A stretch of DNA of 23,683 nucleotides from DAOTWP01 sp034435675 (GTDB lineage: Bacteria > Chloroflexota > Anaerolineae > Aggregatilineales > Phototrophicaceae): contig DAOTWP010000140.1 of assembly GCA_034435675.1 (NCBI GenBank), positions 1-23,683 on the forward strand. The letters run 5' to 3'. The notes under the pieces are model-generated. The model worked only from the letters and a program-made list of their open reading frames with translations, did not search any database and had not been told where the DNA came from. The translations under genes were made by a program, and so were the position numbers. This document shows, in pieces, positions 7,221-14,247 of the stretch (positions are counted from its first letter, which is position 1; every line of letters begins with the position of its first letter).

Positions 7221-8608
7221 AGCGCCGCCTTCCACTGGTCAGCAAGTTCCTCGCAGAAGTAGATCATGGTGTCAATGCCTTTGTGGAACATGTTCAGATA
7301 GACATGTTCGTTTTGTCCATGCGCGCGGCAGCCCTTGTAGCCAAACGCCAGCAGCACAATTGGCGCGCCGAGTTCACGTTGAAAATCGACTGCAATCGGC
7401 ACGCTGCCACCCTCGCGGGTGAACAGCGGCGCTCGGTTCCATGCCCGCATGTAGGCAGCACGTGCCGCCAGCATGGGCGCGGAGTCCAGCGGCAGAGGCG
7501 CCAGCGGATTGCCACTGTCAAGCAGTTTCGTTTCGACGCGCACGCCGGACGGGGCAAGGTGCTGCATCTGTGCGCTGACCAGCTCATAAATGCGGCGGAA
7601 GTCCTGATTTGCCACCAGGCGGCAGCTCACTTTCGCCCATGCCTTTGCCGGGATTACTGTCTTGAAGCCAGTGCCCGCATAGCCCCCAGCGATCCCGTTG
7701 ATTTCCAGCGTGGGACGTGCGCCTATGCGTTCGTGCAGGTTGAAGCCGGGTTCACCCCACTGCTGCGGCGCACCGACCACTTCCTGCCATTCGGCTTCCA
7801 GCCAGGGCAGCGCACCTGCCAGTTCTTCGTGATCCTGCTGCGGAATCGGCAGTACATCATCGTAAAAGCCAGGCACATTGACACTGCCGTCGGGGTTATG
7901 CAACTGCGCCAGAATTTCGCTGAGTGCCTGAATCGGGTTATGCACCGTGCCGCCGTAGTGCCCGCTGTGCAGGTCGCTGACCGGACCGGTGATGGTGATG
8001 TCCATCGCCATAATGCCGCGCAATGCGTAGGGCATAAACGGCTGTTCGCGGCTGGACATGCTGCCATCGCAAACGACACAGACATCGCAGCGCAGGCGAT
8101 CCCGGTGTGCGGCGACATATTCTGGCAAATGATTGCCACTGCTCTCTTCTTCACCTTCGAAAATCAGCTTGAGATTAACCGGGCAGTGAGTGGCGATGAG
8201 TGTTTCTGCCGCCTTGATCTGGGCGATGACATTGCTTTTGCTGTCAATCGCTCCGCGCGCATAGATTTTCCCCTCGCGTTCCACTGGCTCAAAGGGTTCT
8301 GTGTCCCAGCCATCGGACTTCGCTGCGGGCTGGACATCATAGTGCCCGTAAACCAGAACCGTCGGGGCGTGTTCGCCGGCGTTCAGCCACTCCGCATACA
8401 CAATCGGATGTTTGCCGGGCGCATAGATTGCCTCGGCAGTCTCAAACCCGCTGACGCGCAGGTTGTTGACCAGCCACTCCGCTGCCTGCTGCACGTCCGC
8501 CGCATGTTCCGGTTGAGTGCTAACGCTGGGGATACGCAGCAGGTCAATCAACTCGTTATAGAAACGCACAGCATTTGCTGCGGCATAATCGTGTGCCGTA
8601 GATGTCAT
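7217..8608 (-). CDS. M20 family metallodipeptidase (copy B)
   Basis: Second M20 peptidase, also 463 residues and collinear with copy A. Motifs: YGHYDVQP (H89, D91), EGEEESSGNH, VCDGSM, DLHSGHYGGTVHNP and CRAHGQNEH near the end. The bridging-Asp motif, RGSSDDKG in copy A, reads RGAIDSKSN: Asp122 is kept but the following D/M-K-G is S-K-S. The metal site should still form; substrate or activity may differ. The ATG at 8608 has AAAGG eight bases upstream. Its stop overlaps the start of the crotonase gene (ATGA). Copies A and B probably arose by duplication, with the crotonase gene between them. The LLM oxidoreductase gene lies 108 bases upstream on the same strand. Confidence 0.91.
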   Translation of the reverse strand: MTSTAHDYAAANAVRFYNELIDLLRIPSVSTQPEHAADVQQAAEWLVNNLRVSGFETAEAIYAPGKHPIVYAEWLNAGEHAPTVLVYGHYDVQPAAKSDGWDTEPFEPVEREGKIYARGAIDSKSNVIAQIKAAETLIATHCPVNLKLIFEGEEESSGNHLPEYVAAHRDRLRCDVCVVCDGSMSSREQPFMPYALRGIMAMDITITGPVSDLHSGHYGGTVHNPIQALSEILAQLHNPDGSVNVPGFYDDVLPIPQQDHEELAGALPWLEAEWQEVVGAPQQWGEPGFNLHERIGARPTLEINGIAGGYAGTGFKTVIPAKAWAKVSCRLVANQDFRRIYELVSAQMQHLAPSGVRVETKLLDSGNPLAPLPLDSAPMLAARAAYMRAWNRAPLFTREGGSVPIAVDFQRELGAPIVLLAFGYKGCRAHGQNEHVYLNMFHKGIDTMIYFCEELADQWKAAL

Positions 8609-8644
8609 GGTTCAGCCTTTAGTTGTGATTACAAGTGTTGCATC

Positions 8645-8677
8645 TGAACAAAACTCAGGCTTAGCGCTGCATGCCTG
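8645..8677 (-). terminator. Possible weak terminator after the LLM oxidoreductase gene
   Basis: On the minus strand CAGGC and GCCTG (8677-8673 and 8660-8656) can pair around a 12-base loop that itself contains AGCGCT, followed by AGTTTTGTT. The stem is only five base pairs. If real it would separate the oxidoreductase transcript from the M20-crotonase genes. Confidence 0.3.
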
Positions 8678-8716
8678 CTGGAGGCTGGTTTGCGCATTTC
8701 TGAATGAAAGTACTCG

Positions 8717-9730
8717 TTATTGGTGCATCTGCGCGGCGTGTTCGAAAAAGACCTCGGTAAACGACAGCTTACGGTCATAGCCGACACAAACCCGATCTAC
8801 AATCCCGGTATAGCGTTCTCGCAACGCGGCAAAAACCTCGTCCGGTTCGGCGACGATGGCGAATTCTGTCAGCATATCGTCGCTGATCTGGTCTGCCATT
8901 TCGTTCCAGCGCCCTTCGCGTGCCATCCACGACAGCCGATTGGCGATATCCGACCAGCCGTGCAGGGTCATGACCGCTTCGTAACTGGGCGTGCTGGCGT
9001 AAAACGCGATACGTGTTTTGCAGTCCTGCATCGCCGCCTGTTTTTCCTCCGCTGTGCGCCCGGTGACGACAAAGACCGGGCAAACCAGTTCGACAGCGCT
9101 GCGCGGACGCCCGGCTTTTTGCAGTCCTTGATTCAGCGCGGGGATGACCACTTGCTGAAGGTAGTGCACGGTGTGGAAACCGTGCAGATGAATACCACCG
9201 CACACTTCGCCCGCCACACGACACATGTATTCATTGACACCGGCAATATATACCGGGATGCTGGCATGGGCAATCGGTTTAGGCGTGAAGAAAGGGGTCA
9301 TCAGCGTGAATTTATAGCTTTCCCCGCGATAGTTAAGCGGTTTGCCATGCTGCCAGCAGTCCCAGATGGCGTGCAGCGACTCCACATATTCGCGCATACG
9401 CGGGGCAGGTGCGCTCCATTCGCTGCTGTACCGTTTAGTGATGTGCGCTTTGACCTGCGAACCTAACCCCAGAATGAAGCGACCGCCGGTTTGCGCCGCC
9501 AGATCCCACGCAGTATAGGCGGTAATCATCGGGCTGCGCGGAAAGGCAACGGCAATCTGTGTGCCAAGCTGGATGCGCCGGGTTTGCAGCCCAGCAACCA
9601 GCAGCGGAAAAAAGGGATTATGCGCAACTTCGGCAGTCCAAAAGGCGTCGAAGCCCGCTGCTTCTGCCCGCTTTGCCGTCTCGACATCCTCATTTAAGTC
9701 TTCTGGAAAAATAGTCACATCAAATTTCAT
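8717..9730 (-). CDS. LLM-class flavin/F420-dependent oxidoreductase
   Basis: Luciferase-like monooxygenase superfamily TIM barrel of 337 residues. The start KFDVTIFPED, then GFDAFWTAEVAHNPFFPL, RRIQLGTQIAVAFPRSP, GRFILGLGSQVKAHITKRYS and IPVYIAGVNEYMCRVAGEVC are characteristic of the F420-dependent subgroup of actinobacterial and Chloroflexota-type proteins rather than FMN luciferases. The cofactor is inferred from this likeness and was not tested. ATG 9730 is preceded by AGG about ten bases upstream and by a TATAAT box at 9784-9789. The natural substrate is unknown; such enzymes reduce or oxidise small organic molecules. It stands at the head of the minus-strand M20/crotonase block but may be transcribed apart from it. 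Confidence 0.87.
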   Translation of the reverse strand: MKFDVTIFPEDLNEDVETAKRAEAAGFDAFWTAEVAHNPFFPLLVAGLQTRRIQLGTQIAVAFPRSPMITAYTAWDLAAQTGGRFILGLGSQVKAHITKRYSSEWSAPAPRMREYVESLHAIWDCWQHGKPLNYRGESYKFTLMTPFFTPKPIAHASIPVYIAGVNEYMCRVAGEVCGGIHLHGFHTVHYLQQVVIPALNQGLQKAGRPRSAVELVCPVFVVTGRTAEEKQAAMQDCKTRIAFYASTPSYEAVMTLHGWSDIANRLSWMAREGRWNEMADQISDDMLTEFAIVAEPDEVFAALRERYTGIVDRVCVGYDRKLSFTEVFFEHAAQMHQ

Positions 9731-9783
9731 CGTAATAACCTAATCGTTGCTGATCGGCTGGATGGGAAACGCTGCTGCGGGTG

Positions 9784-9789
9784 ATTATA
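9784..9789 (-). promoter_or_regulatory. -10 box for the LLM oxidoreductase gene
   Basis: Consensus TATAAT on the minus strand; a transcript start near 9777 would give a leader of about 47 bases before ATG 9730. No good -35 box is seen at 16-18 bases (the best hexamer, TGCACT, matches at three places). Confidence 0.42.
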
Positions 9790-9872
9790 ACAAGTCTGTG
9801 GCGTCGAGTGCAGTCCAGCGCAGTGGCTTGGACGCATGAATGGCGCGCCGTTCGCCGTCGCCAGCCACGCCC

Positions 9873-10016
9873 TACACCTTCACCGGCAAGCCGCGCGACG
9901 CCAGCGGGCTGCACTACCACCGCGCGCGTTACTATGCGCCGAGCCTGGGCGTGTGGATAGCATTCGACCCTCTGGAAACACCCAATCGATACGCCGCTTG
10001 CGTAAGTGGTTATTCT
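9873..10016 (+). pseudogene. RHS repeat-associated core fragment
   Basis: A short reading frame encodes the hallmark end of RHS/YD-repeat cores: YTFTGKPRDASGLHYHRARY followed by YAPSLGVWIAFDPLETPNRYA and a degraded VSGYS. These match the RHS core pattern TG-x-x-D-x-x-G-L-x-Y-x-x-A-R-Y-Y ... DP ... N-x-Y. In a real RHS protein this block follows hundreds of residues of YD repeats and precedes a toxin tip; here nothing RHS-like lies before 9873, and the sequence after about 10016 has no RHS character although the frame stays open to 10352. I read it as a remnant left by recombination or decay. No start or ribosome site of its own is convincing. Confidence 0.72.
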
Positions 10017-10059
10017 CGACACCAAAAACGGCGCGCAGCATGCGCCTCTTGCAGCCCCT

Positions 10060-10236
10060 TCAGACCCGGATACGGTCCCAACAGGTGGGGCGCGAATCGC
10101 CGCCGACCAGCACCCCGCACAGGTCTATATCGCCGCCCCACCAGCCGCAGCAGCCAGCAGCGGGCTGGCGGATGCCCGCAGCAGCCGCCAGCGCCTCGGG
10201 CTTGCAGCTCGCATTGTATTGGCGCTTGCGTCCCAT
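10060..10236 (-). pseudogene. Small ORF with strong ribosome site, possible transposase OrfA remnant
   Basis: On the minus strand ATG 10236 follows GGAGGAGC at a good distance and opens a 58-codon frame. The first residues, MGRKRQYNASCKPEALAAAA, recall the start of IS3-type OrfA helix-turn-helix proteins (basic residues, then Y-x-x-x-x-K-x-E-A). The rest is rich in Gly, Cys and Trp and does not continue as a transposase, so a frameshifted or truncated remnant is the best guess. It could equally be a chance ORF behind a purine-rich sequence. It lies beside the RHS fragment in a 580-base stretch that otherwise holds no recognisable gene. Confidence 0.25.
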
Positions 10237-10310
10237 GTGCTCCTCCTGATGTCGTCCCATCGTACATTTTCTTGGAGCAACTGTTACTCTATTTTAGCGG
10301 TAGACCATCC

Positions 10311-10883
10311 CTATACAGCCGGAATGGCAGGTGTGTTAGTCAGCCCGATTAACAACCAGATACCGCCGCCAATGACCGCGAGTACGATCGCGGCGATCAG
10401 GAAATAAGTGGCGATGCGGACCACACGCAAAATTTGCCGCACGGCGAAACGGAGTGCAATGAAGCCCGCTGCTCCGGCGATGATGGCGAAGGGGAAGGTC
10501 CAAACGGGGAAATCATTGCGCAGCACATAGACCCAGATGGACCACGCGATTAGCCCCAGCGTGCCGCCCACAAAGCCGTCCACCCAGCGACCACGATCTG
10601 GCTGGCGCAAGAGGTAGACCATGATGAAGCTGAGCAGCCCTGCCATAAAGAAGGTGTTGCCTGCGATTTCGGCGAGAATCGCCAGTAGATCCACATTCCC
10701 CGTATCCAACACGGAGGTCAACCCGGCGAAAAGGCTGGCTGCGCCAATTTGCATAAAGCCTTCAGGAAAATGCCCACGAACGCCTTCATAAAGCGCCCGC
10801 AGCAATGCGGCGATTGGCAGCGCGTACTGGCTGCCTAACTGCAAGATTTCGACCATCGTTTGCTGACTGATGATACCATCCAT
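10311..10883 (-). CDS. Hypothetical six-helix membrane protein
   Basis: Protein of 190 residues that I cannot assign to a family. It has about six hydrophobic stretches: YALPIAALLRALYEG, FMQIGAASLFAGLTSVL, a long double stretch ending LLSFIMVYLL, VGGTLGLIAWSIWVYVL, WTFPFAIIAGAAGFIALRF and IATYFLIAAIVLAVIGGGIW. Loops are short with basic residues (RQPDRGRW, RQILRVVR) that suggest several cytoplasmic loops. ATG 10883 is chosen because GGGGAG lies eight bases upstream; the in-frame TTG at 10889 would be only two bases from it. It is monocistronic between the RHS remnant and rnpB, with a TATAAT box at 10951-10956. No catalytic motif is visible. Confidence 0.72.
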   Translation of the reverse strand: MDGIISQQTMVEILQLGSQYALPIAALLRALYEGVRGHFPEGFMQIGAASLFAGLTSVLDTGNVDLLAILAEIAGNTFFMAGLLSFIMVYLLRQPDRGRWVDGFVGGTLGLIAWSIWVYVLRNDFPVWTFPFAIIAGAAGFIALRFAVRQILRVVRIATYFLIAAIVLAVIGGGIWLLIGLTNTPAIPAV

Positions 10884-10950
10884 AAACAATTCTCCCCTGA
10901 TTCGCAGCGCGCCGCTGCCCGCAAATCACTGTGCGATTATTCTATGCGCG

Positions 10951-10956
10951 ATTATA
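10951..10956 (-). promoter_or_regulatory. -10 box for the hypothetical membrane protein gene
   Basis: Consensus TATAAT on the minus strand 68 bases before the ATG at 10883. It lies in one of two copies of GCGATTAT (10933-10940 and 10949-10956). The -35 region is poor. Confidence 0.4.
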
Positions 10957-11063
10957 CGCCCGTTCTGTGCAGAGGACACCTGTTATGCAGGCGTGGTTCC
11001 GTGCAGGCGTTATACGGCACGGCAGCGCGCGATGGAAACAAATCACCTATACCGGGGAAAAGG

Positions 11064-11465
11064 TGTTCAGGTCAACCTGTAAGCCGCATTCTGTCACTGT
11101 GCCAGGCACAGCGGGTAATCATCTCTCTGGGACGCGAGTTACCCCGCGCCTCGTGCAGCGTACCCGGCGCTTTTTGTGGGACGGGCAGCCCCAATGCGCC
11201 TGCTTCGCCTTGCTCCCGGTGGGGTTTGCCTGGCCGCCTGCATCACTGCCTGCGCCGGTGGTCTCTTACACCACCTTTTCACCCTCGCGAACGCGAACCC
11301 TGTGGCAGCCACAATGCCCGCGCCGCAATCCGTTCTCTGTTGCACTTGCCGTCGGGTTACCCCGCCTGGCAGTTAGCCAGCACCGTGCCCTATGGAGTGC
11401 GGACTTTCCTCAGCGCGCCCAGTACTCGTACTGCCCGCGCCGCGATCACCCGGTCAACCTGAACA
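11064..11465 (-). ncRNA. rnpB: RNase P RNA, bacterial class A
   Basis: Catalytic RNA of RNase P, which removes 5' leaders from pre-tRNA. On the minus strand the conserved cores appear in order: GAGGAAAGTCCGCACTCCAT near the 5' end, GTGCAACAGAGAACGG, AGGGTGAAAAGGTG with TAAGAGACCACCG, then GGGAGCAAGG, and at the 3' end ACAGAATGCGGCTTACAGG. The first 14 and last 14 bases (11465-11452 and 11077-11064) pair as helix P1 with a G-U wobble, which fixes both ends to within a few bases and gives about 402 nt, normal for class A. A TATAAT box sits seven bases before the 5' end. The gene overlaps several open frames on both strands that should not be annotated as proteins. Confidence 0.96.
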
Positions 11466-11470
11466 CCCAC

Positions 11471-11476
11471 ATTATA
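11471..11476 (-). promoter_or_regulatory. -10 box of rnpB
   Basis: Consensus TATAAT on the minus strand, placing the transcript start at about 11464-11465. This agrees with the 5' end predicted independently from helix P1. The -35 hexamer is weak (TCTAAC or CTCTAA depending on spacing). Confidence 0.65.
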
Positions 11477-11508
11477 CACCCCGAACGATTGCGGTTAGAG
11501 GGTCATGC

Positions 11509-11537
11509 TTGACGCCGCTCGACCCGCAGAGTACCAT
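11509..11537 (+). promoter_or_regulatory. Promoter for the methyltransferase-glycosyltransferase genes
   Basis: TTGACG (11509-11514), a 17-base spacer and TACCAT (11532-11537). The transcript would begin at about 11544-11545, exactly at an in-frame ATG, which would make the mRNA leaderless. It is divergent from and close to the rnpB promoter. Confidence 0.4.
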
Positions 11538-12237
11538 GCCGCGCATGGTCACACAGATACCGAAGTACCACAAAGCAGAGATCTATGATCCGCAGCGCGC
11601 CCACCCCGACGAGGCACACAGCGTGCTGATGCGCTTAATTCCTGCGAGCAGTCGTGTGCTGGAATTGGGCTGTGCGTCGGGCTATCTTTCCGGGTACATG
11701 GAGCAGGCGCTTGGCTGCCGTGTGACCGGGCTGGAAGCAGACGCGGGCGCGACGGTGCTTGCTGCGCAGCGCTGTACTGAAGTGTTCACTGTTGATCTTG
11801 ATGCGCCCGGTGCGCTGGAACCTGCCCGGCACAGCGCGCCCTATGATGTACTGCTGGCGGCAGCGGTGCTGGAGCATCTCAAATCCCCGGAGCGTCTGCT
11901 GCATGAGGTGCGCCCGCTGCTGAAACCCGACGGACAGGTGATTGTGTCGCTGCCGAATGTCGCATACTGGCGTGTCCGGCTGGCGCTGCTGGCGGGCAGA
12001 TTCAATTACACCGAGTATGGCATCATGGATCGCACGCACTTGCATCTGTATACCCTCAACACGGGGCGTGCGCTGCTGGAAGAAAACGGTTATCCGGTGG
12101 AGCAGATATTGATTGCGGGCAGCGGACTGCAAAACCTAGCCAACGGTCTGGCACGCCGCTTCAGACGCCCCCTGCCAGCGCCTCTGCTGCCGGCCTTATT
12201 TGCTTACGAATTGATCTACGTAGCGAAGAACTGCTGA
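11536..12237 (+). CDS. Class I SAM-dependent methyltransferase
   Basis: Rossmann-fold methyltransferase of about 233 residues, related to the Methyltransf_11/23 groups common in surface-glycan gene sets. Motif I is VLELGCASGYLSGYM, motif II ends in the acidic GLEAD, and the post-I region has VLLAAAVLEHL. The stretch VSLPNVAYWRVRLALLAGRF followed by NYTEYGIMDRTHLHLYT is typical of sugar or nucleotide-sugar methyltransferases of this group. Starts at 11536 and 11545 (three codons later) are both possible; neither has a good Shine-Dalgarno site, and the promoter position favours 11545 as a leaderless start. A longer open frame back to 11392 overlaps rnpB and is rejected. The stop overlaps the next gene's ATG (TGATG). 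The acceptor molecule is unknown. Confidence 0.85.
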   Translation: MPRMVTQIPKYHKAEIYDPQRAHPDEAHSVLMRLIPASSRVLELGCASGYLSGYMEQALGCRVTGLEADAGATVLAAQRCTEVFTVDLDAPGALEPARHSAPYDVLLAAAVLEHLKSPERLLHEVRPLLKPDGQVIVSLPNVAYWRVRLALLAGRFNYTEYGIMDRTHLHLYTLNTGRALLEENGYPVEQILIAGSGLQNLANGLARRFRRPLPAPLLPALFAYELIYVAKNC

Positions 12238-14057
12238 TGATACCCCTTACCAGCGCTCCCACTGCTGCAAAACTTCGTTCGCGTTTGCTGCTGGGCACGG
12301 TTGTGCTGCTGCTGGTGATCGCCAGTCGTACGGTGCAGCTTGGCGATATCGAGATGAATCCCGATGAGGTCTGGTCAGTCTGGCAAACATATGGCACACC
12401 ACAGCAGATCATCGAGTGGACGCCCTATGACTGGCCCCCGCTGTATTATCTGGCGCTGGGCGGCTGGCGCGGGCTGGTCGGGGAACACCCGATTCTGCTG
12501 CGTCTGTTCTCTACGCTGATGTTCACATTGGGCGCAGCGTTCACCTTTCGGGCAGGCAAACGGCTTAGCGGGGAACGGGCTGGCTGGCTGGCGATGCTGG
12601 CATATGCGGCGCTGGGTTTTGCGATCTTTCTCAGCCTGCATGTGCGCGGTTATGCGCTGGTACTGGGGCTGCTGCCGCTCGCGCTCTGGTTGACGATGCG
12701 CTACTTCGACCGCCCGCAGTTCTTACGGGGGGTGCTGCTCGGCGTGGTGCTGGCGGCAATGTTCTATACCACACTGACCGTGATTATGGCGTTTCTGATG
12801 CTGGGCATCTACACGCTGTTGGTGTATGGGCTGCGCATCTGGCGCTGGTGGCTGCCGGGGATCATTGGCGGCACACTGGCACTGCCCGAAATTCTCAATA
12901 AAGCCAGTACAGCGATTAACCGCACCGTCGCAACCGGCACGCTGCAACTGCCGCCGCTGCCGCAGGCAATCTGGCAACTGCTGGAACGGTTTGCAGGCAC
13001 ATTCTTTCCACTGTGGATTGTCCTTGGTGTGCTGGCACTGCTGCTGCTTATTCTGCGCCGGGAACGCGGTGGAATGCGCCAAATTGCCGTGCTGATCTGG
13101 GCGCTGCTGATGCCCATTGTGCTCTACTTGCTTAACCCCCTGCTGGGCTTTTTCTCCACCCACTACGGCTGGTGGCTGCTGCTGGGTATCGCGCTGCTGG
13201 TCGGCTGTGGGCTGACGCTGCTGCCGCGTGCCGGGGTGGTCGGCGCGGGCGTGCTGCTGGCAGGGCTGTTGTTTGTGCCTATACCAATTGACCGCTATGA
13301 AATTATCCCCAGCCCGCCGCTGGCGCAGAATATGGCATGGCTAACTGATTTTTATCGCCCCGGTGATGTGCTGCTGGTTGACCCGCATGCAGACTGTGCG
13401 CCGCCGGAAGAGTGGGACTATTATACGCGCGTGTTCTTCCCGCACGGCGGGCTGCATTTTGTAACGAATGCGACCGGCTACCGGCGTGTCTGGTATGTTG
13501 TCACCAACGGTTGGCAGGACGCGCAATTTGAGGCGCAGGTGACACAGGGGCGGATTCCGGGGCGATTCGTTGGCCCGCCCGGCTGCCTGTTCCGCGTCTA
13601 TGAAGCCCCGCCAGATGTACAGGGTGTTCTATTTGAAAACGGTATGCGCTTTCATGGGATGGACATCCTTGAAGGTGATCAGCCCTATCTCGGTGTGCTG
13701 GCGCGGCGTGAGGGCGAAAGTGTCCGGGTGCGTCTGTGGTGGTCGGTGGATGCGCCCATTGCGCTGAATTATAGTGTCGGGCTGCAAATCCAGCGCAGCG
13801 GGGCGGTACTGACTCAGAGCGACAGTGCGCCGCAGTTGACCTATCCGCCAGGCGCAACTGGCGAGACGAGCACATGGACGCCGGGACAATATTATATTGA
13901 GGAGCGGACCGTACAACTGCCATACCCCATCAATGTGGGCTACTATCCGCTGTATCTGGTGGTCTATGAATGGCAGAGCCAGCAGCGTTTTACCGCACCC
14001 GGTGCCAATGATTCCAATCTGCTCCTGCTGGCACAGCTATATGTACGTGCCTGGTAA
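12237..14057 (+). CDS. GT39/83-like integral membrane glycosyltransferase
   Basis: Polytopic transferase of 606 residues resembling the PMT/ArnT family, which moves sugars from polyprenyl-phosphate donors to acceptors on the outer face of the membrane. An N-terminal helix (about 13-30) is followed by the acidic pair in NPDEVW (D43, E44) in the first external loop and by DWPPLYYLALGGW (65-77), the family's D-x-x-P-P-L-Y-Y signature. About ten further hydrophobic helices run to about residue 350. The last 240 residues form a soluble, presumably extracytoplasmic domain with beta-type sequence. The ATG overlaps the methyltransferase stop (TGATG), so both are co-translated, which suggests they act on one glycan or glycolipid. 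Donor and acceptor cannot be inferred. Confidence 0.82.
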   Translation: MIPLTSAPTAAKLRSRLLLGTVVLLLVIASRTVQLGDIEMNPDEVWSVWQTYGTPQQIIEWTPYDWPPLYYLALGGWRGLVGEHPILLRLFSTLMFTLGAAFTFRAGKRLSGERAGWLAMLAYAALGFAIFLSLHVRGYALVLGLLPLALWLTMRYFDRPQFLRGVLLGVVLAAMFYTTLTVIMAFLMLGIYTLLVYGLRIWRWWLPGIIGGTLALPEILNKASTAINRTVATGTLQLPPLPQAIWQLLERFAGTFFPLWIVLGVLALLLLILRRERGGMRQIAVLIWALLMPIVLYLLNPLLGFFSTHYGWWLLLGIALLVGCGLTLLPRAGVVGAGVLLAGLLFVPIPIDRYEIIPSPPLAQNMAWLTDFYRPGDVLLVDPHADCAPPEEWDYYTRVFFPHGGLHFVTNATGYRRVWYVVTNGWQDAQFEAQVTQGRIPGRFVGPPGCLFRVYEAPPDVQGVLFENGMRFHGMDILEGDQPYLGVLARREGESVRVRLWWSVDAPIALNYSVGLQIQRSGAVLTQSDSAPQLTYPPGATGETSTWTPGQYYIEERTVQLPYPINVGYYPLYLVVYEWQSQQRFTAPGANDSNLLLLAQLYVRAW

Positions 14058-14160
14058 GTGTCCGTTTGATACGTACCTGCGCGTTAAGTGTTTGCCTGGT
14101 AATTGCGCGCGTCAGTGTGTCTGCGAATCGCCAATTGTGTAATAGTGGGGCAAGCGTTGG

Positions 14161-14189
14161 TTGTCTCGGAGGCTGTACCCCCATACAAT
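14161..14189 (+). promoter_or_regulatory. Promoter for the transglutaminase gene
   Basis: TTGTCT (14161-14166), a 17-base spacer and TACAAT (14184-14189), matching consensus at four and five of six positions. Transcription would start at about 14196, 52 bases before ATG 14248. The 190-base gap before the gene holds nothing else that I can identify. Confidence 0.5.
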
Positions 14190-14247
14190 CGCTGTGATGG
14201 CTGCTGTTGCAAATGCCCCTGCTGGTTATCTGTTTTAATGAGGTGTC

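Noticed and set aside
7283..8647. Plus-strand frame of 454 codons opposite M20 copy B
   Set aside because: Opposite strand of a peptidase gene with all metal motifs; composition is that of an antisense shadow.
9840..10352. A 170-codon gene containing the RHS fragment
   Set aside because: Only codons 12 to about 59 look like RHS; the remainder is low-quality sequence and no ribosome site precedes it.
10933..10956. Two copies of GCGATTAT as a regulator site
   Set aside because: One copy is explained by the TATAAT box; two eight-base copies are too little evidence for an operator.
10860..11512. Plus-strand frames of about 200 codons across rnpB
   Set aside because: The conserved RNase P RNA core sequences and pairing of both ends explain the region; the frames have no ribosome site or protein likeness.
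11392..11535. N-terminal extension of the methyltransferase
   Set aside because: The extra 48 codons overlap the 5' part of rnpB and its promoter and do not resemble a methyltransferase.
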